Made by a program: the position numbers and the translations under genes
Assembly (NCBI RefSeq): GCF_000735045.1
Contig: NZ_JPOQ01000035.1
Coordinates: 17,551 to 81,550 of the forward strand
Length of the DNA: 64,000 nt
Reading direction: 5' to 3'
Origin: Ferrovum myxofaciens
GTDB lineage: Bacteria > Pseudomonadota > Gammaproteobacteria > Burkholderiales > Ferrovaceae
The notes under the pieces: model-generated
The model's database searches: none
Seen by the model: the letters and a program-made list of their open reading frames with translations, nothing else
What the model was told of the DNA's origin: nothing
Shown here: in pieces, positions 48,329 through 57,262 of the stretch
Position numbering within the stretch: position 1 is the stretch's first letter
Layout of the letters: each line of letters starts with the position of its first letter

Positions 48329-49570
48329 CTATTCAAGGCGGCGAAAAATCAGGCTTCCATTGGTTCCGCCAAAACCAAAGGAATTGGACAAGACCACATT
48401 CACGGGCATGGCACGGGCCTCATGGGGGACAAAATCGAGATCGCATTCGGGGCTAGGATTATCCAGATTGATGGTCGGAGGAATCAACTGATGGTGAAGA
48501 GCCAATACAGAAAACACGGCTTCTATCCCCCCTGCTGCCCCCAAGAGGTGCCCTGTCATGGACTTGGTGGAACTGATGGCCAGTTTATAAGCATGGTCCC
48601 CAAAGGTACGTTTGACCGCGACGGTTTCTGCCAGATCCCCCAAGGGGGTAGAGGTCCCATGGGCATTGATGTAGTCCACCTGATCCGGGTTGAGTCCAGC
48701 ATTTTTCAGAGCATTGAGCATACTCCGGCGTGCGCCATCGCCATCTGCCGAAGGAGAGGTCATGTGATAGGCATCCGCACTCATGCCATAACCGCACAGT
48801 TCGGCATAAATTTTTGCCCCTCTGGCCTGGGCATGGGACAACTCTTCCAAAACCAGAACACCAGCCCCTTCGCCCATGACGAAACCATCACGATCCCGGT
48901 CCCAGGGGCGACTGGCAATTTCAGGCGCATCGTTGCGCGTACTGAGTGCTCGGGCGGCACAGAATCCGCCGATTCCCAATTCGTTGATGGCGGCTTCAGC
49001 TCCACCTGCAACCATCATGTCAGCATCGCCATACTCGATCAGTCGAGCCGCTTCCCCAATGCTGTGATTCCCGGTGGTACAAGCGGTCACCAAAGCCAGA
49101 TTGGGGCCTTTCAGGCCGTACATGATCGACAGGTTGCCTGAAATCATATTGATGATACTGCCGGGGATGAAAAAAGGAGAAATTCTGCGCACCCCCCCTT
49201 CCTGATAAGCACGCCCCGTATCCGTAATCATGGGTAATCCGCCAATCCCGGAACCAATACACACGCCCACCCGTTCGGCATCCACCGGATGAGCCGTGAC
49301 GCCGGCGTCACGCAAGGCCTCCATCGCCGCCACCAGACCAAAATGGATAAAGATATCCATGCGGCGTACCTCTTTGGGATTGAGGTACTGTGCAGGATCA
49401 AAATTTTTGACTTCTCCTGCAATCTGGCAAGGCATGAGCGCAGGATCGAAGCGGGTAATCGGCCCGATTCCAGAGCGCCCGGCACACAGTTGCGCCCAAG
49501 CCTCAGGGACAGAGTTCCCTACAGGGGATACGATCCCCAGACCAGTGACGACGACGCGACGACGGGACAT
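48329..49570 (-). CDS. fabF: 3-oxoacyl-[acyl-carrier-protein] synthase II
   Basis: Condensing enzyme for chain elongation, 413 residues. It starts RRRVVVTGLGIVSPVGN. The nucleophile Cys is in VTACTTGNHSIG, and the two His are in INAHGTSTPLGD and KSMTGHLLGAAGG. FGFGGTNGSL is at the C-terminus. It lies 70 nt after acpP on the same strand. Confidence 0.96.
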   Translation of the reverse strand: MSRRRVVVTGLGIVSPVGNSVPEAWAQLCAGRSGIGPITRFDPALMPCQIAGEVKNFDPAQYLNPKEVRRMDIFIHFGLVAAMEALRDAGVTAHPVDAERVGVCIGSGIGGLPMITDTGRAYQEGGVRRISPFFIPGSIINMISGNLSIMYGLKGPNLALVTACTTGNHSIGEAARLIEYGDADMMVAGGAEAAINELGIGGFCAARALSTRNDAPEIASRPWDRDRDGFVMGEGAGVLVLEELSHAQARGAKIYAELCGYGMSADAYHMTSPSADGDGARRSMLNALKNAGLNPDQVDYINAHGTSTPLGDLAETVAVKRTFGDHAYKLAISSTKSMTGHLLGAAGGIEAVFSVLALHHQLIPPTINLDNPSPECDLDFVPHEARAMPVNVVLSNSFGFGGTNGSLIFRRLE

Positions 49571-49640
49571 GATTCAGACCTCCATAATTCAAGGCAGAGC
49601 GCAGCGCTTGCCCCAGTATTCCAGACTTGAGTGTGGCCTA

Positions 49641-49880
49641 TCAGGCAGGCAAGTGGGAATTCACATAATCGATGGCTTGTTGCACCGTTGTGATTTTTTC
49701 GGCTTGCTCATCAGGAATTTCGCACTCGAATTCTTCTTCCAGAGCCATCACCAATTCAACTGTATCGAGAGAATCGGCCCCCAGATCTTCCACAAAGGAA
49801 GAGGAGGTCTGAATATCCTCGAGTTTAACTCCCAGTTGCTCTGAAACGATTTTCTTGACGCGTTCTTCAATAGTAGACAT
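49641..49880 (-). CDS. acpP: Acyl carrier protein
   Basis: 79 residues, acidic. Ser37 in the DSL motif ([21 protein letters not shown]; key part GADSLD) carries the phosphopantetheine group made from the pan pathway products. AAGGAT is the ribosome-binding site. It has its own candidate promoter and a stem-loop upstream, fitting the high acpP output seen in other bacteria. Confidence 0.97.
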   Translation of the reverse strand: MSTIEERVKKIVSEQLGVKLEDIQTSSSFVEDLGADSLDTVELVMALEEEFECEIPDEQAEKITTVQQAIDYVNSHLPA

Positions 49881-49923
49881 GTAATTAGGATCCTTGGCTG
49901 TTGTCTTTCAAAAAAACAGGCGT

Positions 49924-49932
49924 AGTGTACCA
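49924..49932 (-). promoter_or_regulatory. Candidate extended -10 promoter for acpP
   Basis: Minus strand TGGTACACT, which is a TGn extension plus TACACT, 44 nt before the acpP start. There is no good -35, as expected for an extended -10 promoter. Confidence 0.4.
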
Positions 49933-49949
49933 AAACCCGCCGACGAATA

Positions 49950-49965
49950 CCATCCCGAAGGATGG
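49950..49965 (-). terminator. UUCG-capped stem-loop right after fabG
   Basis: CCATCC-TTCG-GGATGG on the minus strand, a perfect 6-bp stem with a stable cUUCGg tetraloop, starting one nucleotide after the fabG stop. It has no T-run. It could be an attenuator, a processing site or a 3' stabiliser between fabG and acpP. Confidence 0.45.
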
Positions 49966-49966
49966 G

Positions 49967-50707
49967 TCAATCCATGACCATGCCCCCATTGACGTGCAGG
50001 GTGGCACCGGTCACATAAGCTGCTCCGGGCGATGCCAGGTACGCAACAGCCTGAGCGATATCCTCGGGTTGACCGAGGCGGCCCAAAGGAATGCTGGACA
50101 ACAGGGCCTGTTGCTGGACAATATCCAGTCCACGAGTCATATCAGTATCGATAAATCCTGGAGCTACGCAATTGACTGTAATACCGCGACTACCCAATTC
50201 CCGCGCCAGGGACTTGGTCAATCCCACCAACCCCGCCTTGGCAGCGGCATAGTTGGCTTGCCCTCCATTGCCGGTGCTCCCCACCACGGAACCGATGTTG
50301 ATGATGCGTCCCTGACGAGCCTTCATCATATCCCGCAAAACGGCCCGAGATAACTGGAAAACCGCTTTCAAGTTGGTATCCAGAACTGTATCCCACTCTT
50401 CATCGCGCATCCGTACGGCCAACATGTCACGGGTCACCCCCGCATTGTTCACCAGTATGGAGATGGGACCCAAATGTTGTTTGACTGCATCCACTGTCTG
50501 CAGAATGGCTTCGGGCACCCGCACATCCAGCACGAGCCCCAGGCATTCCGGGTGAATGGCATGCAAGTCTTTTTCAATCTGTTCAGCGCCTTGGACAGTG
50601 GTGGCAGTAGCCGCCACCTTGGCTCCCTGACGGGCCAATTCCCGCGCAATCGCCTGACCGATGCCTCGACTGGCCCCCGTCACCAGAACCACCTGTTCCT
50701 TGAGCAT
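49967..50707 (-). CDS. fabG: 3-oxoacyl-[acyl-carrier-protein] reductase
   Basis: NADPH-dependent reductase of fatty-acid synthesis. 246 residues. TGASRGIGQAIA binds NADPH, NNAGVTRD follows, and the catalytic Ser-Tyr-Lys is in GSVVGSTGNGGQANYAAAKAG. GFIDTDMT and GGMVMD close the chain. It lies between fabD and acpP. Confidence 0.96.
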   Translation of the reverse strand: MLKEQVVLVTGASRGIGQAIARELARQGAKVAATATTVQGAEQIEKDLHAIHPECLGLVLDVRVPEAILQTVDAVKQHLGPISILVNNAGVTRDMLAVRMRDEEWDTVLDTNLKAVFQLSRAVLRDMMKARQGRIINIGSVVGSTGNGGQANYAAAKAGLVGLTKSLARELGSRGITVNCVAPGFIDTDMTRGLDIVQQQALLSSIPLGRLGQPEDIAQAVAYLASPGAAYVTGATLHVNGGMVMD

Positions 50708-50734
50708 TCTCCCCCCTATATTTATTATTTAGTA

Positions 50735-51655
50735 TTATGACAACACGCCCTGAAGGAGCTCTGCGCTGTTCAACGCGATTCCTTCCATCTCCGAGTCGAT
50801 ACGACGGACCAGAGGAGCCAAAACCTTGCCTGGTCCACATTCTACCACCCGCGTACACCCTTCCCGGGCAAAAGCACGAATCGTATCAACCCAACGCACG
50901 GGACGATATAATTGCTTGGTCAATGCGGTCCGTATCTCCATGGGCGTGGGAGCCTGAACCACTTCGGCATTGTGTAACACGGGAATGCGCGGCGACACCA
51001 GAGGAATCTGTTCAAGATAGTGGGCCAAGCGTTCGGCAGCCGGCTTCATAAGGCTACAGTGAGAAGGGACGCTAAGAGAAAGCATGACGGCGCGCTTCGC
51101 ACCACGGGACTTGGCCATTTCGATGGCACGCGCCACCGCCGTCCGATGCCCGGCAATGACTACCTGGCCAGGGGAATTGAAATTAACAGCCTCCACGACC
51201 TCACCCTGGGCTGCTTCCTGACAGGCGGCCAGCACAGCACCATCCTCCAAACCGAGGAGTGCGGCCATGGCCCCCACGCCTGCGGGCACCGCTTCCTGCA
51301 TCACCTGAGCACGAAAACGAACCAGACGCAATGCTTCTTCAAAAGAGATACTTTCTGCTACCACGAGGGCGGTGTATTCACCCAGACTATGTCCCGCCAA
51401 CCAGTTCGGTTCGGCACCGCCCCGTCCGCGCCAAGCGCGGTAAACCCCTACTCCCGCTGCCAACATGACAGGTTGGGTATTGACCGTAGTCATCAGGGAC
51501 TCTTCAGGACCATTGGCCACCAAGCCCCAAATATCCTGATCAAGCACGGCAGAAGCCGTGTCAATGGTGTGACGCACCTCCGGCAACCCTTCATAAGGGT
51601 GCAACATACCGATACTTTGTGATCCCTGACCGGGGAAAACCATGGCCCATGTCAT
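50735..51655 (-). CDS. fabD: Malonyl-CoA-ACP transacylase
   Basis: Loads malonyl groups onto ACP. 306 residues. VFPGQGSQ is at the N-terminus, the catalytic Ser is in AGHSLGEYTALV, the His is in VPSHCSLM, and ECGPGKVLAPLVRR follows. The start at ATG 51655 (MTWAMVFPGQGSQ) has AGGA about 9 nt upstream; the frame is open for another 231 nt into fabH without family support. Confidence 0.95.
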   Translation of the reverse strand: MTWAMVFPGQGSQSIGMLHPYEGLPEVRHTIDTASAVLDQDIWGLVANGPEESLMTTVNTQPVMLAAGVGVYRAWRGRGGAEPNWLAGHSLGEYTALVVAESISFEEALRLVRFRAQVMQEAVPAGVGAMAALLGLEDGAVLAACQEAAQGEVVEAVNFNSPGQVVIAGHRTAVARAIEMAKSRGAKRAVMLSLSVPSHCSLMKPAAERLAHYLEQIPLVSPRIPVLHNAEVVQAPTPMEIRTALTKQLYRPVRWVDTIRAFAREGCTRVVECGPGKVLAPLVRRIDSEMEGIALNSAELLQGVLS

Positions 51656-51683
51656 CTGACTATTCCTCGTCGTTAGAATCCGG

Positions 51684-52646
51684 TTAGACCTGCAACAGCC
51701 CGGCACCCCAAGTGAAACCGCCGCCCACGGCCACCAGCAAACCCAGTTGTCCGGTTTTGAATTGTCCGGTACGCCAGGCATGATCCAGCGCCAAGGGAAC
51801 GGAAGCCGCCGAGGTGTTTCCATGCTCACTAACCGTGCGCACCACGCGTTCCGACGGAATCCCCAGTTTATGAGCCGTGGCTTCAATGATGCGAATATTG
51901 GCCTGATGCGGGATAAAACAATCCACCGCCGCTGGGGTCAGACCATGTTCGGTCAGGATTTCACGACTGACTTGATCCAGTACCTTGACGGCAAATTTAA
52001 AGACGGCGCCGCCGTCCATTTGCACGGTGGGTTTGCCCAGCACCTGCCCCCCACTCATTGAACCTGGGGCGGAGAGCAAGCCGGCATAGCGACCATCGGC
52101 ATGCAGGCGCGTCCCCAACAATCCGGGAGTGGAGGAAGCCCCCAGAACCACTGCACCGGCTCCATCGCCAAAAAGGACACAGGTATTGCGATCATTCCAA
52201 TCGAGCAAATGGGTAAAAGTTTCTGCACCGACTACCAGAACCTGACGTGCCGAACCTGAACGAATGAACTGATCTGCCACAGACAGGGCATAGAGGAATC
52301 CGGTGCATACTGCCTGCACATCAAAAGCCGGGGCACCGGTATTTGCCCCCAACTTGGCTTGAAGCAAACAAGCCGTACTAGGAAAGGCCATATCCGGCGT
52401 GGTGGTCGCCACCACGATGAGATCCAGTTGATCTGGTCTTAACCCAGCCGCCTCGAGCGCACGGCGCGAAGCTTCCAGAGCCAGATCACTGGTGGTTTGT
52501 CCCGCCGCACGAACATGGCGCTGACAAATTCCCGTACGGCTGCGAATCCATTCATCGCTGGTCTCTATCCGTTGCGCCAGATCATCGTTGGTGATGATTT
52601 GTTCTGGCAAATAACTTCCGGTTCCCAATAACTTGGAATAAATCAT
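51684..52646 (-). CDS. fabH: 3-oxoacyl-[acyl-carrier-protein] synthase III
   Basis: Starts fatty-acid synthesis from acetyl-CoA and malonyl-ACP. 320 residues. Catalytic Cys114 is in [11 protein letters not shown], His is in IPHQANIRI, and Asn is in [11 protein letters not shown]. It overlaps plsX by 4 nt. Confidence 0.96.
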   Translation of the reverse strand: MIYSKLLGTGSYLPEQIITNDDLAQRIETSDEWIRSRTGICQRHVRAAGQTTSDLALEASRRALEAAGLRPDQLDLIVVATTTPDMAFPSTACLLQAKLGANTGAPAFDVQAVCTGFLYALSVADQFIRSGSARQVLVVGAETFTHLLDWNDRNTCVLFGDGAGAVVLGASSTPGLLGTRLHADGRYAGLLSAPGSMSGGQVLGKPTVQMDGGAVFKFAVKVLDQVSREILTEHGLTPAAVDCFIPHQANIRIIEATAHKLGIPSERVVRTVSEHGNTSAASVPLALDHAWRTGQFKTGQLGLLVAVGGGFTWGAGLLQV

Positions 52647-53674
52647 GACGCCAGATTCTCCCGTTCCTGTACAGCTTCCTGGATGCGCCCGAGTACGTTA
52701 CTGCGCACTTCCGTCACGGCATAAAGCAGGGCGTGACGGAAGGCATAGGCGTCAGCCCCCCCATGACTTTTGACCACCAGTCCTCTGAGTCCTAACAAAC
52801 TGGCTCCATTGTACTGACGATGATCCACTCTGCGCTTGAATCGATTCAGGACAGGCAGAGCCACTGCACCCGCCAGGCGCGTCCAGAATGAACGGTTAAA
52901 TTCTGTACGGATCATCTGTCCCAACATCCAGGCCAAACCTTCCGAGGTCTTCAGGACTACATTGCCCACAAATCCATCGCAAACCACCACATCCACCGTC
53001 CCCTTGTAAATATCGTCTCCTTCCACATTACCATGAAAGCGGATAGGGGCCGTGCGCAACAATTCAGATGCACGCTTGATGATTTCGTTCCCCTTGATGG
53101 CTTCGTGTCCGATATTGAGCAACCCGACGCTGGGTTGGGGACATTCCGGACTGGTGGCCAGAATGGATCCCATGATCCCGAACTGAAGCAGATGTTCAGG
53201 CGCACAATCCACATTGGCCCCCAGATCCAGCACATAAACTGGCCCGCGAATGGAGGGCATGGTAGTGGCAATGGCTGGACGTTCGATGCCCGGCATCATT
53301 TTCAGGACGAAACGTGCCGTTGCCATGAGGGCACCCGTATTTCCCGCACTGACACAACAATCCGCCGCTCCAGACTTTACCAGATTGATGGAGACCCTCA
53401 AGGAAGAATCCTTTTTGTTCTTGAGAGACAAAACGGGAGATTCCTCCATGCTGACCAATTGGCTGGCTTCATGGAGAGCAATGCGGGTACGCACCGAGCC
53501 ATAAATGGGAGAGGCGAGGAGAAGAGATTCAATGGGAGAACGCAAGCCGACCAGAGTCACAGCGACTTCAGGGTCCTGCGCCAGAAAATCGAGGACAGCC
53601 GGAACGACCACAGCGGGGCCATGATCGCCCCCCATGGCATCCACCGCTATCGTCAGCAAACGAGTCACAGACAC
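52643..53674 (-). CDS. plsX: Phosphate acyltransferase PlsX
   Basis: Makes acyl-phosphate from acyl-ACP for phospholipid synthesis. 343 residues. [11 protein letters not shown] is at the N-terminus, with [14 protein letters not shown] and [17 protein letters not shown] further on. The start is GTG at 53674, or a second GTG two codons on; I see no clear Shine-Dalgarno, so coupling to rpmF (21 nt upstream) may matter. Confidence 0.95.
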   Translation of the reverse strand: MSVTRLLTIAVDAMGGDHGPAVVVPAVLDFLAQDPEVAVTLVGLRSPIESLLLASPIYGSVRTRIALHEASQLVSMEESPVLSLKNKKDSSLRVSINLVKSGAADCCVSAGNTGALMATARFVLKMMPGIERPAIATTMPSIRGPVYVLDLGANVDCAPEHLLQFGIMGSILATSPECPQPSVGLLNIGHEAIKGNEIIKRASELLRTAPIRFHGNVEGDDIYKGTVDVVVCDGFVGNVVLKTSEGLAWMLGQMIRTEFNRSFWTRLAGAVALPVLNRFKRRVDHRQYNGASLLGLRGLVVKSHGGADAYAFRHALLYAVTEVRSNVLGRIQEAVQERENLAS

Positions 53675-53695
53675 GCGGTAATTCTGAAATGAAAG

Positions 53696-53875
53696 TTAGT
53701 CGTTTTTAGACTGGACCACTTTACGACCACGATAAAAGCCATTCGGGCTGATATGGTGGCGCAAATGGGTTTCACCCGTGGTTGGTTCCGTCGCCAGTGG
53801 CTTGGCCGTCAAAAAATCATGGGCACGATGCATACCGCGCTTGGAAGGGGACTTTTTATTTTGTTGAACAGCCAT
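53696..53875 (-). CDS. rpmF: 50S ribosomal protein L32
   Basis: 59 residues, basic: [20 protein letters not shown] at the start (20 residues), then [10 protein letters not shown] and the [16 protein letters not shown]-terminal block. It lacks the Cys zinc site of some L32 forms. It lies between yceD and plsX, the conserved order. Confidence 0.96.
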   Translation of the reverse strand: MAVQQNKKSPSKRGMHRAHDFLTAKPLATEPTTGETHLRHHISPNGFYRGRKVVQSKND

Positions 53876-53920
53876 GGTTCTGACTCCTAAATGATCAATG
53901 AATATAACGCCAAGTGTCCT

Positions 53921-54430
53921 TCACTCGCGCGCTGGAACTTTCAATGCGCCCAATACGGCAAACGGCCTTGTCTTGCCAGCCAGGTCTTCTTCGCCATTTT
54001 CGGCCCCGACACAGGTCTCACCCGCGTGTACTGGCGCTAATGGCAAAGCCAGCAATACTTCTTCTGCAACCCATTCGGCAACATCCAGAGACTCCGGAAA
54101 AACCAGAGTTTCCTCTTCAGGATCCTCAGTTTCAAGATCTGGCAGAGCCGCCTCGTTGCCCACGAAGTGTATTCGCGAATGGGCTTCCAAATCAAAGGAG
54201 AGCCCAGAAAGGCACCGTCGACATACCAACCAGAGTTGTCCCTCGACCTGAACCTCAAGAAGGCGACGCCCCCTTTCATCCACCCATCCACGCATGACAA
54301 ACCGGATCTTTCCCTCAGGAGAAAACAGATATTCCTGCAGGGCAGGTATCTGATCCGGACGGCACTCCCCCTCGACCCGCTCTGCTAGGGCCGTAAAGCG
54401 ATAGGGATCGAGTACGGGTGCATCAAACAT
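53921..54430 (-). CDS. yceD: YceD/DUF177-family protein (23S rRNA accumulation)
   Basis: 169 residues, acidic. CRRCL sits mid-protein and LLALPLAPVH near the C-terminus, both typical of YceD. Relatives are needed for 23S rRNA accumulation. The ATG at 54430 has GGAGGG only 3 nt upstream. A strong promoter match ends right before that sequence, so transcript start and translation start may nearly coincide. It heads the yceD-rpmF-plsX-fab run. Confidence 0.9.
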   Translation of the reverse strand: MFDAPVLDPYRFTALAERVEGECRPDQIPALQEYLFSPEGKIRFVMRGWVDERGRRLLEVQVEGQLWLVCRRCLSGLSFDLEAHSRIHFVGNEAALPDLETEDPEEETLVFPESLDVAEWVAEEVLLALPLAPVHAGETCVGAENGEEDLAGKTRPFAVLGALKVPARE

Positions 54431-54439
54431 AAGCCCTCC

Positions 54440-54469
54440 ATTCTACCGTGCGACCCTGCTTTCTGTCAA
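54440..54469 (-). promoter_or_regulatory. Predicted sigma70 promoter for the yceD-rpmF-plsX-fab unit
   Basis: Minus strand TTGACA (54469-54464, consensus), 18 bp, TAGAAT (54445-54440). The expected transcript start is about 3 nt before the yceD ATG. Two more TGACA copies lie upstream, at 54473-54478 and within 54485-54490. Confidence 0.5.
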
Positions 54470-54506
54470 AGAGTTGTCAGCTTCTGTCAAATCGCGGCGG
54501 CAATTT

Positions 54507-54515
54507 TGCTATACT
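54507..54515 (+). promoter_or_regulatory. Candidate extended -10 promoter for maf
   Basis: TGCTATACT (TGn plus TATACT), 39 nt before the maf ATG. There is no strong -35 at 17 bp. Confidence 0.45.
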
Positions 54516-54554
54516 CCCCACCTTGCGTCTCCCCGTACTGAATCACGACCCCCC

Positions 54555-55133
54555 ATGACTCCCCTGATATTGGCTTCCAGTTCACCCTACCGCCGCGAAT
54601 TGCTCGCTCGCCTCCAGATTCCTTTCGTTTGGAAAGCCCCGGATATCGACGAAACCCCTGGCAAAGAAGAACACCCGCAGGAGACTTGCTTGCGTCTGTC
54701 ACTGGAAAAGGCCCGCGCCATCGGTCGCTTCCATCACCAAGGCCTGATCATCGGTAGCGACCAGGTGGCCGAACGGAATGGTCAGGCCATCAGCAAACCC
54801 ATTGACCATGAAGCTGCCGTGGAACAATTGACCTGGGCCAGTGGTCGCGCCCTGCAATTTCACACGGGGCTTTGCGTTCTGGATGCCGCCAACGGCCATC
54901 ATGAATCCCTTCGGGTGACCGTTACGGTTCATTATCGGACATTGACTCCAACGCAGATCGAACGCTACCTGCGCAAGGATCAGCCTTACGATTGTGCCGG
55001 CAGCGGACGTATTGAAACCTTGGGCATCACGTTGGTCGAAAAGGTAATCAGCGAAGACCCTACTGCCTTGATCGGGCTTCCGCTTATTGCTCTGACCTCT
55101 CTGTTGGCACGTTTTGGAATCGTCCTCCCCTGA
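54555..55133 (+). CDS. Maf-family nucleoside triphosphate pyrophosphatase (YceF type)
   Basis: House-cleaning enzyme that hydrolyses non-canonical nucleotides; YceF-type members prefer m7GTP. 192 residues. It starts LILASSSPYRRELL, with ADI-like APDIDETP, SLEKARAI, IGSDQVAERNGQAISKP and PYDCAGSGRIE. Divergent from yceD, as in E. coli. ATG 54555 gives the family N-terminus; the frame opens upstream at 54474. No clear ribosome-binding site. Confidence 0.92.
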   Translation: MTPLILASSSPYRRELLARLQIPFVWKAPDIDETPGKEEHPQETCLRLSLEKARAIGRFHHQGLIIGSDQVAERNGQAISKPIDHEAAVEQLTWASGRALQFHTGLCVLDAANGHHESLRVTVTVHYRTLTPTQIERYLRKDQPYDCAGSGRIETLGITLVEKVISEDPTALIGLPLIALTSLLARFGIVLP

Positions 55134-55144
55134 GACTTCCGTCC

Positions 55145-55882
55145 ATGACTCCCCACGGCACACTGTACTTGCTCCCCGTTCCTTTGAGCGAAGCACCTGA
55201 TGCACTCCTGACACTGTCGCCCCGGCTACTGGATCGTTTTAGACAACTTTCCTTCTTTGTGGTGGAAACCCCGAAAACGGCCCGTCGTCTGCTCAAACGA
55301 ATCGGCCATCCGCTTCCTATTGCCCAGTTGACTTTATCCTCTCTGACCCAGGAAACCACGATGGCCCACCTGGAGTCCCTGCTGACACCGTTAAGTCAGG
55401 GACATAGCCTGGGACTACTGTCAGATGCAGGATGCCCGGCCATTGCCGATCCAGGGGCACGCCTGGTCCGTGCTGCCCATACCGCAGGGTTTCGGGTCGT
55501 GCCCGAAACGGGTCCCTCCTCGTTGTTGCTGGGTCTCATGGCCAGCGGATTGGAAGGACAACGCTTCACCTTCCATGGCTATCTTCCTGTACCCGAGATC
55601 GCCCGTAATGTCCGTCTGATCGAACTGGAAAAGCGTTCGCGGGCCCTCCATGAAACTCAGTCGTTCATAGAAACCCCCTACCGCAACGGTGTTCTCTTCA
55701 CTAGTTTGTGTTGCACTCTGCATCCCATGACCCAACTCTGTGTGGCCAGAGATCTAACTGGACCCCAAGAATGGGTCCGGACCGCTTCCGTGTCTGAATG
55801 GCGGCGCCATCCCCCCCCCGACCTGCATCACTTCCCTACCCTATTCCTGTTTCTGGCGCACTCGTCTGGGCGGGGCGAGTGA
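55145..55882 (+). CDS. RsmI-like SAM-dependent methyltransferase (tetrapyrrole methylase fold)
   Basis: 245 residues, 11 nt after maf. It has an RsmI-like core: GTLYLLPVPL, LLSDAGCPAIADPGARLVRAAH (key part SDAGCPAIADPG), VPETGPSSLLLGLMASGL and RFTFHGYLP. It is shorter than RsmI (about 285) and lacks its C-terminal part, so I read it as the paralog often found beside maf in betaproteobacteria; its substrate is unknown. The 3' end overlaps rluC tail to tail by 42 bp. Confidence 0.82.
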   Translation: MTPHGTLYLLPVPLSEAPDALLTLSPRLLDRFRQLSFFVVETPKTARRLLKRIGHPLPIAQLTLSSLTQETTMAHLESLLTPLSQGHSLGLLSDAGCPAIADPGARLVRAAHTAGFRVVPETGPSSLLLGLMASGLEGQRFTFHGYLPVPEIARNVRLIELEKRSRALHETQSFIETPYRNGVLFTSLCCTLHPMTQLCVARDLTGPQEWVRTASVSEWRRHPPPDLHHFPTLFLFLAHSSGRGE

Positions 55883-56839
55883 CTCCTCTCCCAATCCCGA
55901 TTTCGCCAAACGGGTGAGAATCTGGGCCAAAGGCAGCGGCAAGGGAGCTTCGAAGACCAGCGGACGTTGGTCCAGGGGATGAACGAAGGACAAGCGGGCT
56001 GCGTGTAAAAACATACGCTTGAAACCTAAACGGGTCAGTTGATGATTCCAGTCATAATTGCCATATTTGTCATCCCCTGCAATGGGAAACCCCAAATGTG
56101 CCAGATGTACCCGAATCTGGTGGGTCCGCCCCGTAAGCAGGCGTGCCTCTAGAAGGGTGGCTTCAGGCCAGGTCTGGAGCCGGGTAAACAGGGTTTCCGA
56201 TGGTTTTCCTTCTGCCTGGATAGCCACCCGTCGTTCACCACTGGCCGTCATGTATTTGTGCAGAGGCAAATTGACCCGTTGCCGGGCTTGGGGAAATTGA
56301 CCTTGTACCAAGGCAAGGTAAGATTTTTCCATACGGTTGTGGCGCAACAATTCATGCAAAGCCACCAAAACGGCACGCTTCTTGGCCACCAGCAATAATC
56401 CCGAGGTATCTCGATCGAGGCGGTGTACCAACTCCAGGAAACGAGCATCGGGGCGATCCTGCCGCAATTGTTCGATGACCCCCAACCGGATGCCACTTCC
56501 TCCGTGGACTGCCACCCCTGCGGGTTTGTTCAAGACCAACAATCCCTCATCTTCGTGCAGGACCTCTGAACGCAGAGAAACCGGTAAAGGAGGGACTGCC
56601 GCCACCTCCTCGGGAGTTGCCCGGCGTACCGGAGGAATCCTTAAACGATCCTGACTTTGAAGTCGATAGGAAGGATCGGCACGTTTGCTGTTGACCCGTA
56701 CTTCGCCATTGCGCAACAGGCGATAGACGTGACTTTTAGGGACCCCCTTAAGGTATCCCTGGAGAAAATTATCAAGGCGTTGACCGGCTTGATCTTCATC
56801 GACTTCCAGCCATTCCACGAATGCTTTGCTTAATGTCAT
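55841..56839 (-). CDS. rluC: 23S rRNA pseudouridine synthase RluC
   Basis: Isomerises uridines 955, 2504 and 2580 of 23S rRNA in E. coli. 332 residues. An S4 domain (about 16-75) is followed by the catalytic core with Asp in VHRLDRDTSGLLLVAKK, KSYLALVQG, and LLTGRTHQIRVHLAHLGFPI. It starts at ATG 56839; the frame is open upstream to 56974 without support. It is divergent from rne, as in E. coli. Confidence 0.93.
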   Translation of the reverse strand: MTLSKAFVEWLEVDEDQAGQRLDNFLQGYLKGVPKSHVYRLLRNGEVRVNSKRADPSYRLQSQDRLRIPPVRRATPEEVAAVPPLPVSLRSEVLHEDEGLLVLNKPAGVAVHGGSGIRLGVIEQLRQDRPDARFLELVHRLDRDTSGLLLVAKKRAVLVALHELLRHNRMEKSYLALVQGQFPQARQRVNLPLHKYMTASGERRVAIQAEGKPSETLFTRLQTWPEATLLEARLLTGRTHQIRVHLAHLGFPIAGDDKYGNYDWNHQLTRLGFKRMFLHAARLSFVHPLDQRPLVFEAPLPLPLAQILTRLAKSGLGEESLAPPRRVRQKQE

Positions 56840-57262
56840 TATTTGTTTTAGAATAAGTGTTTGTGGAATCCATGCCCAGTTTGGCGCAGGCACGGCAGAG
56901 AATTTCTGCCCCATCCAGCAAGGTATCCACAACGATTGAATGATACGGATGCTGACCATCGAGATTTCGCTCATTATCTCATCGAACCGATGATCAGTCT
57001 TCGACTCTGGTTAATCTCGCTCACCAAAAAGTAGCGATAGTTGTTGATTTGCGCGCTGACCGCTCCGTATTTGATTGATCCGGCGTTATTAGGTACACAC
57101 GTCGTTGAAGGTAATTCCCATCGTGACCCACAAGAGGTTGTCCACCATTAAAAACGGATTTCCAGACTCTTTGAAGGATCATTCACGAATTTCCCCTTAA
57201 ATCCGGGAGATTTGCGGAAGGGTGTTTACCGCCCGGCAGCCCCAGCGCGCTGGAGCCTGAGC
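56840..57262 (+). other. Long leader region between rluC and rne
   Basis: 423 nt without a gene I can support. It should hold divergent promoters and the rne 5' untranslated region, which in other bacteria is long, folded and used for RNase E autoregulation. I see no consensus -35/-10 pair I trust; TTGATT (57071) 17 bp before TACACA is the best. On the minus strand a short frame around 56880-57000 reads like protein (LLDGAEILCRACAKLGMD) but lacks a start and is bounded by a stop. Confidence 0.5.
57242..57253. repeat. 12-bp perfect palindrome in the rne leader
   Basis: CCAGCGCGCTGG lies 9 nt before the rne start codon and covers the likely GGAG ribosome-binding site (57252-57255). It may pair in the mRNA and hide that site. 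Confidence 0.5.

Noticed and set aside
56870..57000. Short protein-like minus-strand frame upstream of rluC
   Set aside because: No start codon in frame and bounded by a stop close upstream; too short to support.
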